A DNA stretch of 64,000 nt from Sphingobacterium sp. UGAL515B_05 (GCF_033097525.1 NZ_CP109907.1:1054001-1118000); one strand, 5' to 3'; shown: positions 18,096-27,268, numbered from the stretch's first letter. The notes: generated by a model from the sequence alone, not told the origin. Numbers and translations are program-made.

Positions 18096-18749
18096 TTATT
18101 TATGTGCGATATAGCGGAAGCCAAAACTCTTGGCTTTAGTTTTCCGCAGCGGTGCACTCCCTTTCTTTCCTACGAACACGCCAATTTCATGCATCAAGCT
18201 TTTTATGCAAATTTTTTCCCCCAGATACTTTTCCGCATAACGCCATAGTTCAAGCGGTGTTCTATATTTCTTAAAATAATCCATATCGATAAGCTTACCC
18301 AAAACGATTTCCACTACCATGCAATCGCATGCGAACTGTTCAGCTTGGTCTGAATCTTCTACCCTGATTTCCTCCATTAATCGAAAAAAAGTCATGGTTT
18401 CAACGGAATTGATAAAATATTCCATTTGATAGTATCGAATAGCCTTTTCTTCCCAAATCGTCAACTCAAACTGATAGCTAGATTTATTGTCAAATCTACT
18501 GATATCTATAGCCCTACGATTAAATACCCAACTGAGATGCACCATAACTTCAAGATTTCCGGCCGGTATTTTAAGTTCTTCCATTTCCTTAATATAGGTT
18601 TGCTCTTGTCCCATTAAGAAAGCCATTTCTTCACGGGTAAAACCGAAGCTGATCCGATTTAATATCAGGAGATAAACAATACCCGCATAATACATGGAAA
18701 ATTCTGCGCGAAATCTCTCTCGGCCAATATCATTAATTAAATTTTGCAT
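18096..18749 (-). CDS. Hypothetical protein with helix-turn-helix-like segment
   Basis: From the ATG at 18749 the product has 217 residues (a start at 18797 would add 16). Residues about 34-62 (NRISFGFTREEMAFLMGQEQ then TYIKEMEEL) have the spacing of an XRE-type HTH: a helix with FTREEMAFLMG, a turn and a recognition-like helix. The rest is helical and unassigned, with a basic C-terminus (KKGSAPLRKTKAKSFGFRY). Its start overlaps the end of the 110-residue gene by 17 bases, which suggests coupled translation. It could be the cluster's own DNA-binding subunit or regulator. Confidence 0.65.
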   Translation of the reverse strand: MQNLINDIGRERFRAEFSMYYAGIVYLLILNRISFGFTREEMAFLMGQEQTYIKEMEELKIPAGNLEVMVHLSWVFNRRAIDISRFDNKSSYQFELTIWEEKAIRYYQMEYFINSVETMTFFRLMEEIRVEDSDQAEQFACDCMVVEIVLGKLIDMDYFKKYRTPLELWRYAEKYLGEKICIKSLMHEIGVFVGKKGSAPLRKTKAKSFGFRYIAHK

Positions 18750-19065
18750 GCTCCTCCTTTCTATCAACCGTGTAAAAAGAATACCTTCCTTCCACATTTC
18801 TGACGACTAACCTATTTTGCTGAATGAGTCCATACAGCACATTTTTCAAATGCCTTGGATAAATCTGGAGATGAACCTGCCCCGTTTCCTCAACTTTCCG
18901 GAACAATTGCCAAGGAGCTGTGCCACCAGTTACAAACTTCAGATTCGATAGTCCGCCAATCTTTTGTTGCACATGCAATCTGGCATAAGTGTACCCAAGC
19001 TGAAAGTCGTGCGAAAACATCATTCCCCCATAGGATGCTTTTTTTGTAGATACTTTTTTGATCAT
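18733..19065 (-). CDS. Hypothetical small basic protein of the SNF2/HEPN cluster
   Basis: I start at the ATG at 19065, 16 bases after the helicase stop, giving 110 residues; an upstream start at 19107 would overlap the helicase end. The protein is basic, with a C-terminal part (VHLQIYPRHLKNVLYGLIQQ then NRLVVRNVEGRYSFYTV) that looks like a winged-helix wing: helix, short strand, tight turn, strand. No enzyme motif is visible. Position immediately after the SNF2 gene and overlap with the next gene place it firmly in the operon. A DNA-binding role is an inference. Confidence 0.65.
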   Translation of the reverse strand: MIKKVSTKKASYGGMMFSHDFQLGYTYARLHVQQKIGGLSNLKFVTGGTAPWQLFRKVEETGQVHLQIYPRHLKNVLYGLIQQNRLVVRNVEGRYSFYTVDRKEEHAKFN

Positions 19066-19081
19066 TATAGTGTACAATTGG

Positions 19082-22000
19082 TTATTCAAATAATTTAAGC
19101 AGTTCATCTTTACTGATCGATTTCATTAGATTGGTCTCATCTAAAATCAGTCCTTCGGATATTCGTTTTTTACGTTCTTGAAGGGCTAAGATGTGCTCCT
19201 CTACGGAGTTCCGACAAACAATCTTATAAGCCATCACATGCTTTCCCTGTCCTATTCGATAACAACGATCTATTGCCTGTGCTTCGGCAGCAGGATTCCA
19301 CCAGGGATCCAAAATATAAACATAATCGGCAGCCGTTAGATTTAATCCTGTTCCTCCCGCTTTAAGGCTGATGAGAAATACACGGCATTCGTCCTCGTTT
19401 TGAAATCTTTCGACCGCATTTTGCCGCTGATCTTGATTCATCTTACCATCAAGGTAGGCATAAGCTATTCCTTTATTTTCGATTCGTTGAGCCACCAGCT
19501 TAAGCATGGAAGTATACGCCGAAAAGAGAAGAATCTTATGATTTGGAGCGACTTCATCCATGATTTCATCAATAAAATCCAATTTAATAGATTCTTGACC
19601 GAAGCCGCCATCTTTCATCAGAATGGGCGAGTTGCAAAGCTGCCGTAGTTTTTGCAGCGCCTCGATCGCCAAAAATTTGGATTTCGTGGAGTCAGCGCTA
19701 TTCAGATTATTTTCAATCTCTCCCTTGAATATTTTTCTGACCTTATCGTATATTTTTCTTTGCTCCGGAAGCATATCCATATACAGTATTGTTTCGGTCT
19801 TTTCAGGAAGGTCCAAAGCAACCTGTTTTTTTGTACGTCGAAGAATAAAAGGTTGGATCATCTTTTGGAGGCCAAGGACAGTTTCTTGCGCTGTATTTTC
19901 ATCTTTGATCCCCTTATAGGCCTTGTTAAAATTTCGATAATCCCCAAAGAAACCAGGATTAACTAAAGACATTTGAGCATAAATATCTTGGATACCGTTT
20001 TCAACTGGCGTTCCTGTCACCGCTACACGGTAATCGGCCTTAACCATTGACAGCACTTCAAAACGCTTCGAATTACGGTTCTTGACGGCTTGGGATTCGT
20101 CCATAATCAGATAGCTAAAGTCTAAACTGGTTAAATACGCCGCATCAGTCAGCATCGTTCCATATGTCGTAAGAACTACAGTGCCTTCCTCTTCAAAAAT
20201 AAATGCTTCCCGGTGTTTCCCATAATAGATTTCTATTTTTCGATAGGGGGCGAACTTTTTATATTCATTTTCCCAATTGAACAAAAGAGAGTTCGGGACA
20301 ACCACTAAAGCAGATTTTCCTGTAGAATGCTGTTGATAAAAGTATTCCAGCACTGTTATAATCTGCAATGTTTTCCCTAAACCCATATCATCAGCCAAAA
20401 GGCCACCCCACTGAAATTCATTCAAAAAAGTGAGCCAGCTGAAACCTACCTGCTGATAAGGTCGTAATTGCGCTTTTAAGCTTCTAGGGATTTCCAAAAG
20501 AGGGATTTCATCCAAAGCTGCGAGTTTTTCACGACGTTCCCGAATACTGTCCTGAATAATTTTTTTATCTATTTTATCCAAAACCTTCTGCATAGACACA
20601 AGTTGAATTGTATTTAAAACAAAACAATCTTCTTCTCTTCTTCCTCCTAAAAACAGTGGCCTGAAGATTTCTCGGTCAGCGCGGCGTATAACGCCAAAAG
20701 TCCCATCAGTAAGAGTAAAAACTTTATCTGTTCCCATAATCAAATCCTCAAATTCATCCATTGAAATTGTTTGTCTTCCAAATTTCGGCCCCAGTAGAAT
20801 TGAACATAAATTATTTTCCAGACGGATGTTACGTACAGTACAATTTAGAGGGAAAGGATAGTATGCGCTACCTTGCTGAAGATGGTCAATTTCTAACGAA
20901 ATTTCATTGAGAGAACAGCTGTCCATGAAATCAAATAGCCAAGTGGTATTTTCAATTTCTTTCAAAGGAATCAACCAGTTATTTTCTAATGTTGTCTCCT
21001 TAAGAATCGGATGTTGTGTTTTAACAAATTCCTGAAAAACCTGTTCTTCGAGCTTATTCCTTTCAAAATACGCCAATTGATTCTGTCTCTCCTCTAAAAT
21101 CAAATTGCTACTGGAGTTCAACAAAAACCTACCCTCTTTCTCATATTCGACAAAAGCCTCTATACAAAGGAATTGGTCAATTACAGAAATAGTAGCTATT
21201 TTTTTAAACGGCTTAAAGACTTGAGGAATTGTCATATTTTCCCCTAGCCTGTTTAAGATGACAAGCTCCGCTATTTTTGATAGGGGTATCAGATAATCGT
21301 TCAAGAAGGTATGATAATTCTCTTTAAAGACAGTCAATCTATATTTCCATTGTTTAAACTTTTGCAATACTCCAGCCTGGGTCGGGTTATCAATAAATAA
21401 AATTTCCTCGTTAGATATTTTCAGAAAGAAACAATTTTCATCCCCCAAAAACTCAGGACAATCTATTAGCTGGTTTCTGTAATAGAGACAAATTCGCATT
21501 TTCAGATATTGATCCTGATCATCAATTTCGACTTTGAGCTGCAAATTCCCCTGTGCTTTATTTAATGTCGCGGCACCCAGCACGCTCGAATTTTTCAAAT
21601 TAATCTGATGTGCAAATCGATAGCGTTTAAATGTTTCGGCAAAACGTAATTTAACTGGAAACGGAGGATCCTCCAGTAAATCACGCCATATCTGTATAAT
21701 TTCCCATTGTTTCCGCTCGAAGTAGTTGATATCTTCACTGATTAGATCCTTCTTCTCTTCCCGAAGTATTTTATCTTCATTAAGGAGGGCGGCAAATCGA
21801 CGACTGAACAATTCCAGATACTGATCATAAGAATTTAAAGACATTTTCAAGTTACTTTCGTCCAATAGATAAGAGTGCGAAAAGGAACGAGAGCGTTTAA
21901 ATTTATAATGAAAAGGGAAAAAAACAGGCAGACCAAAAGCGGAAAAATTTATTGTAACAAAAAAATACACTTCATCGTTTCGCTGTAAATCGAGATATCC

Positions 22001-22579
22001 TTCCAAGTTACGTGCAGGCAGACGAAGTCCACTCTCATAATCATTAGGAGCTAAACGATAAAATCGTCCATATTCATTATTCATTTCTACAGTTAACTCC
22101 GCATAAGAATAATTCTCACAGACCTTAAATGGCACGATCTTTTTCTTCCATGGTGGCAAATTATTGATTTCAGCCCGATATAGGCCCTTTAAATAATTGG
22201 GGTAACTATCCAGTAATTTATTCGATAGCAGGGTTGCTTCGTGTACGCAAAGCCCTGTTACATCGTCGCTACAAGAACAATTAATGCCGAGGTGTTCCGT
22301 AGTCAGCTCGATTTTAACCGTAGTACCCGAGAACTTTTTTAACTTAAGTTCATATTTCGGTGGATACGGTCGGACCTGAATAACAATATTCTCTCGTTCC
22401 ATAAATGGAATCTCATCATCAGCATAATATTTGCTCAGGTAGCGCGGAGTCATTCTCCCTATAAATCCATCTTCCCAAGGAATTACAAGAGGTTCACTAG
22501 AATTTCTTTTTGGAAGTATTTTTTCGACTGAATGGATCTTAGCATCCGTCGTAATGCAGTTAAAGCCAATTCCTATCAT
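19082..22579 (-). CDS. SNF2-family ATPase with N-terminal SWIM zinc finger
   Basis: The 1165-residue protein has a SWIM zinc finger near the start: C101, C103, C111 and H113 in INCSCSDDVTGLCVHE (CxC-x7-CxH). A long unassigned middle (about 120-690) follows. The SNF2 ATPase then has LRPYQQVGFSWL, Walker A DMGLGKT near 727-733, the DESQ Walker B near 826, VTGTPVENG, and the C-terminal helicase lobe with LISLKAGGTGLNLTAADYV and the arginine-finger motif AIDRCYRIGQ near 1105. Such enzymes translocate on double-stranded DNA and remodel bound proteins. Its start overlaps the HEPN gene stop by ATGA, implying coupled translation. General annotation is 'SNF2 helicase'; pairing with HEPN and small unknown genes is the unusual part. 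Confidence 0.93.
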   Translation of the reverse strand: MIGIGFNCITTDAKIHSVEKILPKRNSSEPLVIPWEDGFIGRMTPRYLSKYYADDEIPFMERENIVIQVRPYPPKYELKLKKFSGTTVKIELTTEHLGINCSCSDDVTGLCVHEATLLSNKLLDSYPNYLKGLYRAEINNLPPWKKKIVPFKVCENYSYAELTVEMNNEYGRFYRLAPNDYESGLRLPARNLEGYLDLQRNDEVYFFVTINFSAFGLPVFFPFHYKFKRSRSFSHSYLLDESNLKMSLNSYDQYLELFSRRFAALLNEDKILREEKKDLISEDINYFERKQWEIIQIWRDLLEDPPFPVKLRFAETFKRYRFAHQINLKNSSVLGAATLNKAQGNLQLKVEIDDQDQYLKMRICLYYRNQLIDCPEFLGDENCFFLKISNEEILFIDNPTQAGVLQKFKQWKYRLTVFKENYHTFLNDYLIPLSKIAELVILNRLGENMTIPQVFKPFKKIATISVIDQFLCIEAFVEYEKEGRFLLNSSSNLILEERQNQLAYFERNKLEEQVFQEFVKTQHPILKETTLENNWLIPLKEIENTTWLFDFMDSCSLNEISLEIDHLQQGSAYYPFPLNCTVRNIRLENNLCSILLGPKFGRQTISMDEFEDLIMGTDKVFTLTDGTFGVIRRADREIFRPLFLGGRREEDCFVLNTIQLVSMQKVLDKIDKKIIQDSIRERREKLAALDEIPLLEIPRSLKAQLRPYQQVGFSWLTFLNEFQWGGLLADDMGLGKTLQIITVLEYFYQQHSTGKSALVVVPNSLLFNWENEYKKFAPYRKIEIYYGKHREAFIFEEEGTVVLTTYGTMLTDAAYLTSLDFSYLIMDESQAVKNRNSKRFEVLSMVKADYRVAVTGTPVENGIQDIYAQMSLVNPGFFGDYRNFNKAYKGIKDENTAQETVLGLQKMIQPFILRRTKKQVALDLPEKTETILYMDMLPEQRKIYDKVRKIFKGEIENNLNSADSTKSKFLAIEALQKLRQLCNSPILMKDGGFGQESIKLDFIDEIMDEVAPNHKILLFSAYTSMLKLVAQRIENKGIAYAYLDGKMNQDQRQNAVERFQNEDECRVFLISLKAGGTGLNLTAADYVYILDPWWNPAAEAQAIDRCYRIGQGKHVMAYKIVCRNSVEEHILALQERKKRISEGLILDETNLMKSISKDELLKLFE

Positions 22580-24318
22580 ATCACTTCGTTTAATTTAACC
22601 TCCGATTTCAGCTCCATATACCGTATGCTCTGATCACAGAGATCGACAAAGAAATCTGTAATTTCTCTCGCTTTTGACCTGAAGTAGTCCATATCAAGCT
22701 GAGCTAATTGTGAAGGAAGCTCATAGACCCGCCCTTTCATCTGTTTTAATAACTCTGCATTCAATATTTCCTCTACATCACCTCTGGCTGTAAAAAACTC
22801 CTGCACCTTTTTATCACAGATACAGGTCCAGTCCACAAGATTGGCTATAGTCACATTCATTGGGGCATACCCTATTCGTAGGTAGAGGTAACTGTATAGT
22901 CCAATTGACGTCAATTGATTTAAAAATAATACAGCCAATTGCGGACTAGCAAGTCCTTCAAAAGCAAATACACCTAGCAGATCTTGCATGAGTTTTGAAT
23001 TGCGTGTCCATGAAATCGATGTCTTCAATAGTGTATCGTGCCAATTGACCGGGTTAACCGAATACGTCGGTTTATAACTCGGACGACGGTAAACAACAAC
23101 AGATTCATTCCAGATCGTATGGGAGAAACGGCTGCCCATATCCAGTTTTGTTGCCAGGAAATCTGTGCTCATAAAAGCTACAACTGCAGTAACTCGACCA
23201 TAAACGATTTTTCGAAAGTGACAGTGACCTATTTTCTTTTTTATTACGACAAGGTAGATTTCTGCCTTTTCATTTTCCACTGCAGGAAAATGAAAAAGTC
23301 CTTTTCCATGCGCATCGCTGACGTAATAATTGAGCAGCATCATTTGTTCGGGATTATTCTCCTGACGAATCTGAGCCAGCACATGAAGTATATCTTCCTC
23401 ATACCGTTCCGGCCAAGGAAATGCACGAAACTGCGAGGCCGCGGCATTCGATAATGTAGTCTCCTTCGCCACCAGATTACTTGCTGCAACTTCGACGTTT
23501 TTATTTGCGACTTTTTGTTCCGCTATTACCAACAATTTTTCATAGCCCGCTTTAAGGCCTTCCATAAAACTCAAGTACAGCTGTTCAATCGTATGAAGAA
23601 CAAACTTGCAATGCTCATAAAGCCAGGAGGCATCAAAGGCGGAGATTTCGAGGTCCTTGTTTTGTTTCACCGCATCAAAGGCACTGTCCAATAATCTAAA
23701 ACGTTTCTTTTCTTCCTCATCCTTTCCGACAAGAGATTCTCTTAACATTGAAAAATGTTCATTGAGGCTTTTAATTCTGTTGCTAACATGATGTACGTTA
23801 TTGGCTTTTCCGTCAATCATTAGCTGTAAAAAACGCAAATGATTTTCCATACTTTGATGTAACATAAATACAGCCCTTTGATAGTTCCCCTGCTGACCAA
23901 ATGTTTCAGCCCCCTGTAGGAATCCCGCTGAAATAGGCAAGAGCTTCTGGTAATATTCATCAGCGATTTCTAGGACACTTTTTAGTTCTTTCGCTTGAAG
24001 GGGTGGGTTCTTTTTGCTACTAGCCTGATGAACGGTATTTTCAGGTAGGGAGGCATAGGAATAATACAGGCTGCCCACTTTGACTTTACTGAGCATTTCA
24101 GCAATTGGCACCAGCTCAAAGGAAATATTCTTCTGGTCCATTAAACATAATTCCGCAATAGGTTTTAATACCTTCGCTGAAAGCCCGCTCACATGCTTGA
24201 GCGCAAGAAGCAAATGATAATGCTCCTGACCGAGAAACTGATATTTAAAAAGATAGGCACGATCGAGATCCATACGCTGAGAAAGCCGATCGATAATTAA
24301 TTGGCTATTGATTTCCAT
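22576..24318 (-). CDS. HEPN-domain protein with two MNT-like/HEPN modules
   Basis: From the ATG at 24318 the product has 580 residues. Two similar halves are visible. Each has a nucleotidyltransferase-like (MNT-like) strand-rich part (first about 20-105, second about 305-395 with EIYLVVIKKKIGHCHF). Each is followed by a HEPN-like helix: first GNYQRAVFMLHQSMENHLRF, second ASPQLAVLFLNQLTSIGLYS. I do not see the GSxxxG...D core of active MNT enzymes, so those parts look degenerate. An R-x6-H (RIKSLNEH) occurs near the first HEPN part, but its position is not the canonical one. HEPN domains are often RNases or toxin parts. This is the first gene of the leftward cluster, preceded by a repeat-rich AT stretch. 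Confidence 0.75.
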   Translation of the reverse strand: MEINSQLIIDRLSQRMDLDRAYLFKYQFLGQEHYHLLLALKHVSGLSAKVLKPIAELCLMDQKNISFELVPIAEMLSKVKVGSLYYSYASLPENTVHQASSKKNPPLQAKELKSVLEIADEYYQKLLPISAGFLQGAETFGQQGNYQRAVFMLHQSMENHLRFLQLMIDGKANNVHHVSNRIKSLNEHFSMLRESLVGKDEEEKKRFRLLDSAFDAVKQNKDLEISAFDASWLYEHCKFVLHTIEQLYLSFMEGLKAGYEKLLVIAEQKVANKNVEVAASNLVAKETTLSNAAASQFRAFPWPERYEEDILHVLAQIRQENNPEQMMLLNYYVSDAHGKGLFHFPAVENEKAEIYLVVIKKKIGHCHFRKIVYGRVTAVVAFMSTDFLATKLDMGSRFSHTIWNESVVVYRRPSYKPTYSVNPVNWHDTLLKTSISWTRNSKLMQDLLGVFAFEGLASPQLAVLFLNQLTSIGLYSYLYLRIGYAPMNVTIANLVDWTCICDKKVQEFFTARGDVEEILNAELLKQMKGRVYELPSQLAQLDMDYFRSKAREITDFFVDLCDQSIRYMELKSEVKLNEVI

Positions 24319-24894
24319 ACTAAATGATTTAAGATTAAAAATTTGGCACAATAAATTAACCCCAAACAGATCAGACCGTTACAGTTTATTATTGTAAATA
24401 ATAAATACTTTATTGTAAAAAAACAGTATTACAACCAAGGAGACTAAAGAGGGTTAACACATTACTACATATAGACGTTCGCCCCTTGGCTTTTCAGGAA
24501 ATACCAGCATTTAAATCAACATGTATTCAAATCATTCATTTAGCGAAAAAGTGTTTCACCGTCGCTGGCAATAAAGACGGAGAAAACACTTTGTTTTTCG
24601 ATTATAAGAAAAACAAAATAGAATACATTAATATAGTTTATACATACAAATATATAAATAAACAAAACCAAATCAAAATATTATTTATCATTAAAGTTTT
24701 AAATGAAGGATGCCGGCCTGTACATAAACAGATGACTATTTATTTCTGGCTTTTACAAATTATAAATATATGCTACGAATTGTAAACACCTCACGAAACA
24801 ATTCTATATTTCTACTATTTTTAGGCTATTCAATTTTTAAGCTATCAGAAAATACGCTATTTCTTAAATTGCATTAATTTTAACAACCATATCC
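24319..24894. other. AT-rich 576-bp divergent intergenic region
   Basis: This gap separates the leftward HEPN/SNF2 cluster from the rightward S41-like gene. It is strongly AT-rich. A 99-codon frame at 24486-24785 has low-complexity, lysine/isoleucine/tyrosine-rich composition and no recognisable pattern, so I do not call it. The part next to the HEPN gene has the repeat cluster at 24385-24434. I found no clear TAnnTTTG element for either gene. Confidence 0.7.
24385..24434. promoter_or_regulatory. Operator-like repeat cluster upstream of the HEPN gene
   Basis: TTTATTATT (24385-24393) and AATAATAAA (24397-24405) form a perfect 9-bp inverted repeat around GTA. TATTGTAAA occurs at 24390-24398 and again at 24411-24419, exactly 21 bases (two helical turns) apart, and the inverse half-site TTACAA is at 24429-24434. 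The cluster begins 66 bases upstream of the HEPN start codon. Regular spacing suggests a cooperative repressor site; simple AT-rich chance repeats remain possible. Confidence 0.45.
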
Positions 24895-25965
24895 ATGACC
24901 AATACCAAATTATTCCTCATCTTTTGTCTTGTTTTCTTTGTTCGACCAATATATGGTCAAACCACCTGCAACTGCTCACAGGCACTTAAGCAATTAATTG
25001 TAAAAATAGAGAGCGAGTACCCTGGTTTTCCAGAAAAAACCAAGCAGAATAAGGACCTGTATCAAGCTAAAAAAAATATATTGACGAAGAAAAGCTTGCT
25101 GGTTTCAAATGGGACCTGTATGCAACTTTTGCAGGAATATCTTGACTTCTTCCACGATGAACACATTGTCTTAGATGATCTTTCCAAAAGGAAAAATGCT
25201 CCACAGACAAGTACCGAAACCCCAAAGGCAGAACCAGAAGAGGAAATAAGTTCAAAATCGATCAGTCCCGATATATTTTATATTAAGATCTCAAGCTTCG
25301 GGTACGAAAACATAGCCCCTTTCAAAGAGCTGATTGAAAAAAACAAAGAAAAGATCGAAAGCAGTAAAGGACTTATTATAGATGTACGAAACAACGGTGG
25401 TGGGACGGACGATGTATACCAGCCGCTGTTGCCTTACATCTTAACTAATCCCATCCGGATTATGAGTGTTGAGTTTTTTGCGACACAAACCTTAGTCGAT
25501 GGGTTGCGTGATTATGCCATCAAAAATATCAAGCAGGATTCACTGAATGAAGTAAAAAGAATTGACGAAGATCTTCGGGAATACAGGGAGAATATCGGAA
25601 AATTTGTATTGTATGGTGACAAGAAGGTGATCATAGATACGATTGCTATTAATAAAAAAAGTCCGCAACAGGTCATTATCCTAGCCAATAGAAATGTAGC
25701 CAGTGCTGCCGAGAATTTTTTATTCAGTTCCCGCCAGAGCAAAAAAGTAAAAATCATGGGAACGCCGAGTATGGGCGCCCTTGACTATGGCTCTATACGT
25801 GAGTTCAAATTTGGTTGCGACAACTACCAGCTCCTTTTGCCAACCTATCGATCTACTCGACTACCACAATATCCGATTGACAATATAGGGATACAGCCCG
25901 ATATCTACCTGGATGAATCCATTACAGACTGGATCGATTTTGCGGTGCGTTACATCAATGAATAA
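24895..25965 (+). CDS. S41-family peptidase-like exported protein
   Basis: The 356-residue protein has a signal peptide (MTNTKLFLIFCLVFFVRPIYG) and a C-terminal tail-specific-protease fold: KGLIIDVRNNGGGTDDVYQP (about 160-179), then ILANRNVASAAENFLF with the nucleophile-position S270, and GTPSMGALDYG. In CtpA-type enzymes a lysine lies 25 residues after the serine; here that position (295) is alanine. It could use a different general base, as in some S41 relatives, or be inactive. No PDZ domain is obvious. It precedes the DKNYY lipoprotein gene by 34 bases and may be co-transcribed. Confidence 0.8.
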   Translation: MTNTKLFLIFCLVFFVRPIYGQTTCNCSQALKQLIVKIESEYPGFPEKTKQNKDLYQAKKNILTKKSLLVSNGTCMQLLQEYLDFFHDEHIVLDDLSKRKNAPQTSTETPKAEPEEEISSKSISPDIFYIKISSFGYENIAPFKELIEKNKEKIESSKGLIIDVRNNGGGTDDVYQPLLPYILTNPIRIMSVEFFATQTLVDGLRDYAIKNIKQDSLNEVKRIDEDLREYRENIGKFVLYGDKKVIIDTIAINKKSPQQVIILANRNVASAAENFLFSSRQSKKVKIMGTPSMGALDYGSIREFKFGCDNYQLLLPTYRSTRLPQYPIDNIGIQPDIYLDESITDWIDFAVRYINE

Positions 25966-25999
25966 TCAATAATTGCGATAAGGTATATCGTTGGCGAGT

Positions 26000-27091
26000 A
26001 TGAAAAATATCTTAAAAATGGGAATAATAAGTGCTTTGATAGGTCTGCTCTTTTCCTGCAAAGAGCAAGTGAGTCCTTTGTCTGAAGATTACTACAAAAA
26101 GAGCGGTGCGATTTATTTTATACCGAGCGGAAACGGTTTTGAACGAGGTTCGAGAAAGATGGTTGCCGATGTGGCAAGTTTTGCTGTGATCAAAGAGGTC
26201 TATGCCCGCGATAAAGATCACGTCTATTTTATGGGATGCCCGCAAGAGCTGGTCGATATAAAGACCTTTCAACTGAAAAACAACATTCCAATCGATCAGG
26301 AGCATGTATTCAAGTTTGAAGGTTTTGCTTCGGCTACTTCATCGTGTAGCCAAAATCAGCTCACCATTATCGAAGGTGCCGATCCTGCGACTTATACAAC
26401 GTTATATCATCAACTTCCAGCACTAGCTAAAGATAAAGCACATTACTTTTATAGGTATCAACCGCTGAACGTCGACTATGCTTCATTCAACGTAGTTAAC
26501 AGTAATTTTGTAAAAGATAAAAATCAGCTTTTCGTAGTAACAGACAAAGCGATTCTTCCGCTCCACTATAAAACAGAGAACGTTAAGGCTCTCAATAAAG
26601 CCTATCTACTACTGAATGACCGAATACTGCTCTACTACGAGCCTTATCAAAACATCGGTATCCTGGAGATCGAACTTCCTTCGTCAAACAACATAAAATT
26701 CCTTAATGATAAGACAGTAATCATTGACCAATTGGTGATTATCTCGGGTAAGCAATTTGAATATGCAGCGGTTGATGCCGAAAGTTTCGAGCTATTGGAA
26801 GGGGCAAATGGAAAAGTTCTTTGGTCGCGCGACAAAAATCATGTCTATTACGAACAACGATTATTTGCTGAAGCAGATCCGAAAACCTTCGAGGTTCTCA
26901 AGTTCGCTGTAGCAAAAGACGCGAACCACATTTTCATTGGAAATAAAATATTCAATGGCCCTGATGTAAAAAGCTTCAGAAAGGTTGATAAGCCGCGGGT
27001 AAACCATGATTTCGAAGATGACCTGGGCAACAAATACTGGTATCAAACCAACAAAGGGGAGGTTATTTTGGTTCCGGTTACTAAAAAGTGA
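26000..27091 (+). CDS. DKNYY-family lipoprotein
   Basis: The ATG at 26000 (363 residues) is preferred over a TTG nine bases upstream. It gives a lipoprotein signal ending LIGLLFSC, with a lipobox cysteine at about residue 20. The body is built of DKNYY-type repeats in which short strands carry 'D..HVY' patterns: ARDKDHVYFMGC, VKDKNQLFVV, SRDKNHVYYEQRL and AKDANHIFIGNKIF. The family is common in Bacteroidota and has no established function beyond being surface or periplasmic. It is followed by an alternating inverted-repeat structure rather than a simple terminator. Confidence 0.85.
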   Translation: MKNILKMGIISALIGLLFSCKEQVSPLSEDYYKKSGAIYFIPSGNGFERGSRKMVADVASFAVIKEVYARDKDHVYFMGCPQELVDIKTFQLKNNIPIDQEHVFKFEGFASATSSCSQNQLTIIEGADPATYTTLYHQLPALAKDKAHYFYRYQPLNVDYASFNVVNSNFVKDKNQLFVVTDKAILPLHYKTENVKALNKAYLLLNDRILLYYEPYQNIGILEIELPSSNNIKFLNDKTVIIDQLVIISGKQFEYAAVDAESFELLEGANGKVLWSRDKNHVYYEQRLFAEADPKTFEVLKFAVAKDANHIFIGNKIFNGPDVKSFRKVDKPRVNHDFEDDLGNKYWYQTNKGEVILVPVTKK

Positions 27092-27097
27092 TCACAC

Positions 27098-27153
27098 TAA
27101 TCGGCTCAACAATAAGCAAAATTTGAGCCGATTAACCAATTTAATCGGCTCAA
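27098..27153. repeat. Three alternating inverted copies of a 12-13-bp element
   Basis: TAATCGGCTCAA (27098-27109) is followed by its reverse complement (27123-27135, TTGAGCCGATTAA) and then by a further direct copy (27141-27153). The middle arm can pair with either neighbour, a 12-bp stem with a 13-base loop or a 13-bp stem with a 5-base loop, but not both. It is directly downstream of the DKNYY gene. It may act as a terminator, and the mutually exclusive pairing is unusual. Confidence 0.8.
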
Positions 27154-27268
27154 CTCCAAAATTAGCGCTGCTCCTTCCTGATATCATCTGTCCAATCAAC
27201 GGTTAATATTACACGCCAACAGGCTATAACTTACAATATACGGTATTGAAATATCCTTAGTTTATTCG

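Noticed and set aside
24486..24785. 99-codon rightward frame in the AT-rich gap
   Set aside because: Low-complexity K/I/Y/N-rich composition, no homology-like pattern, no promoter or recognisable start context; typical of AT-rich chance frames.
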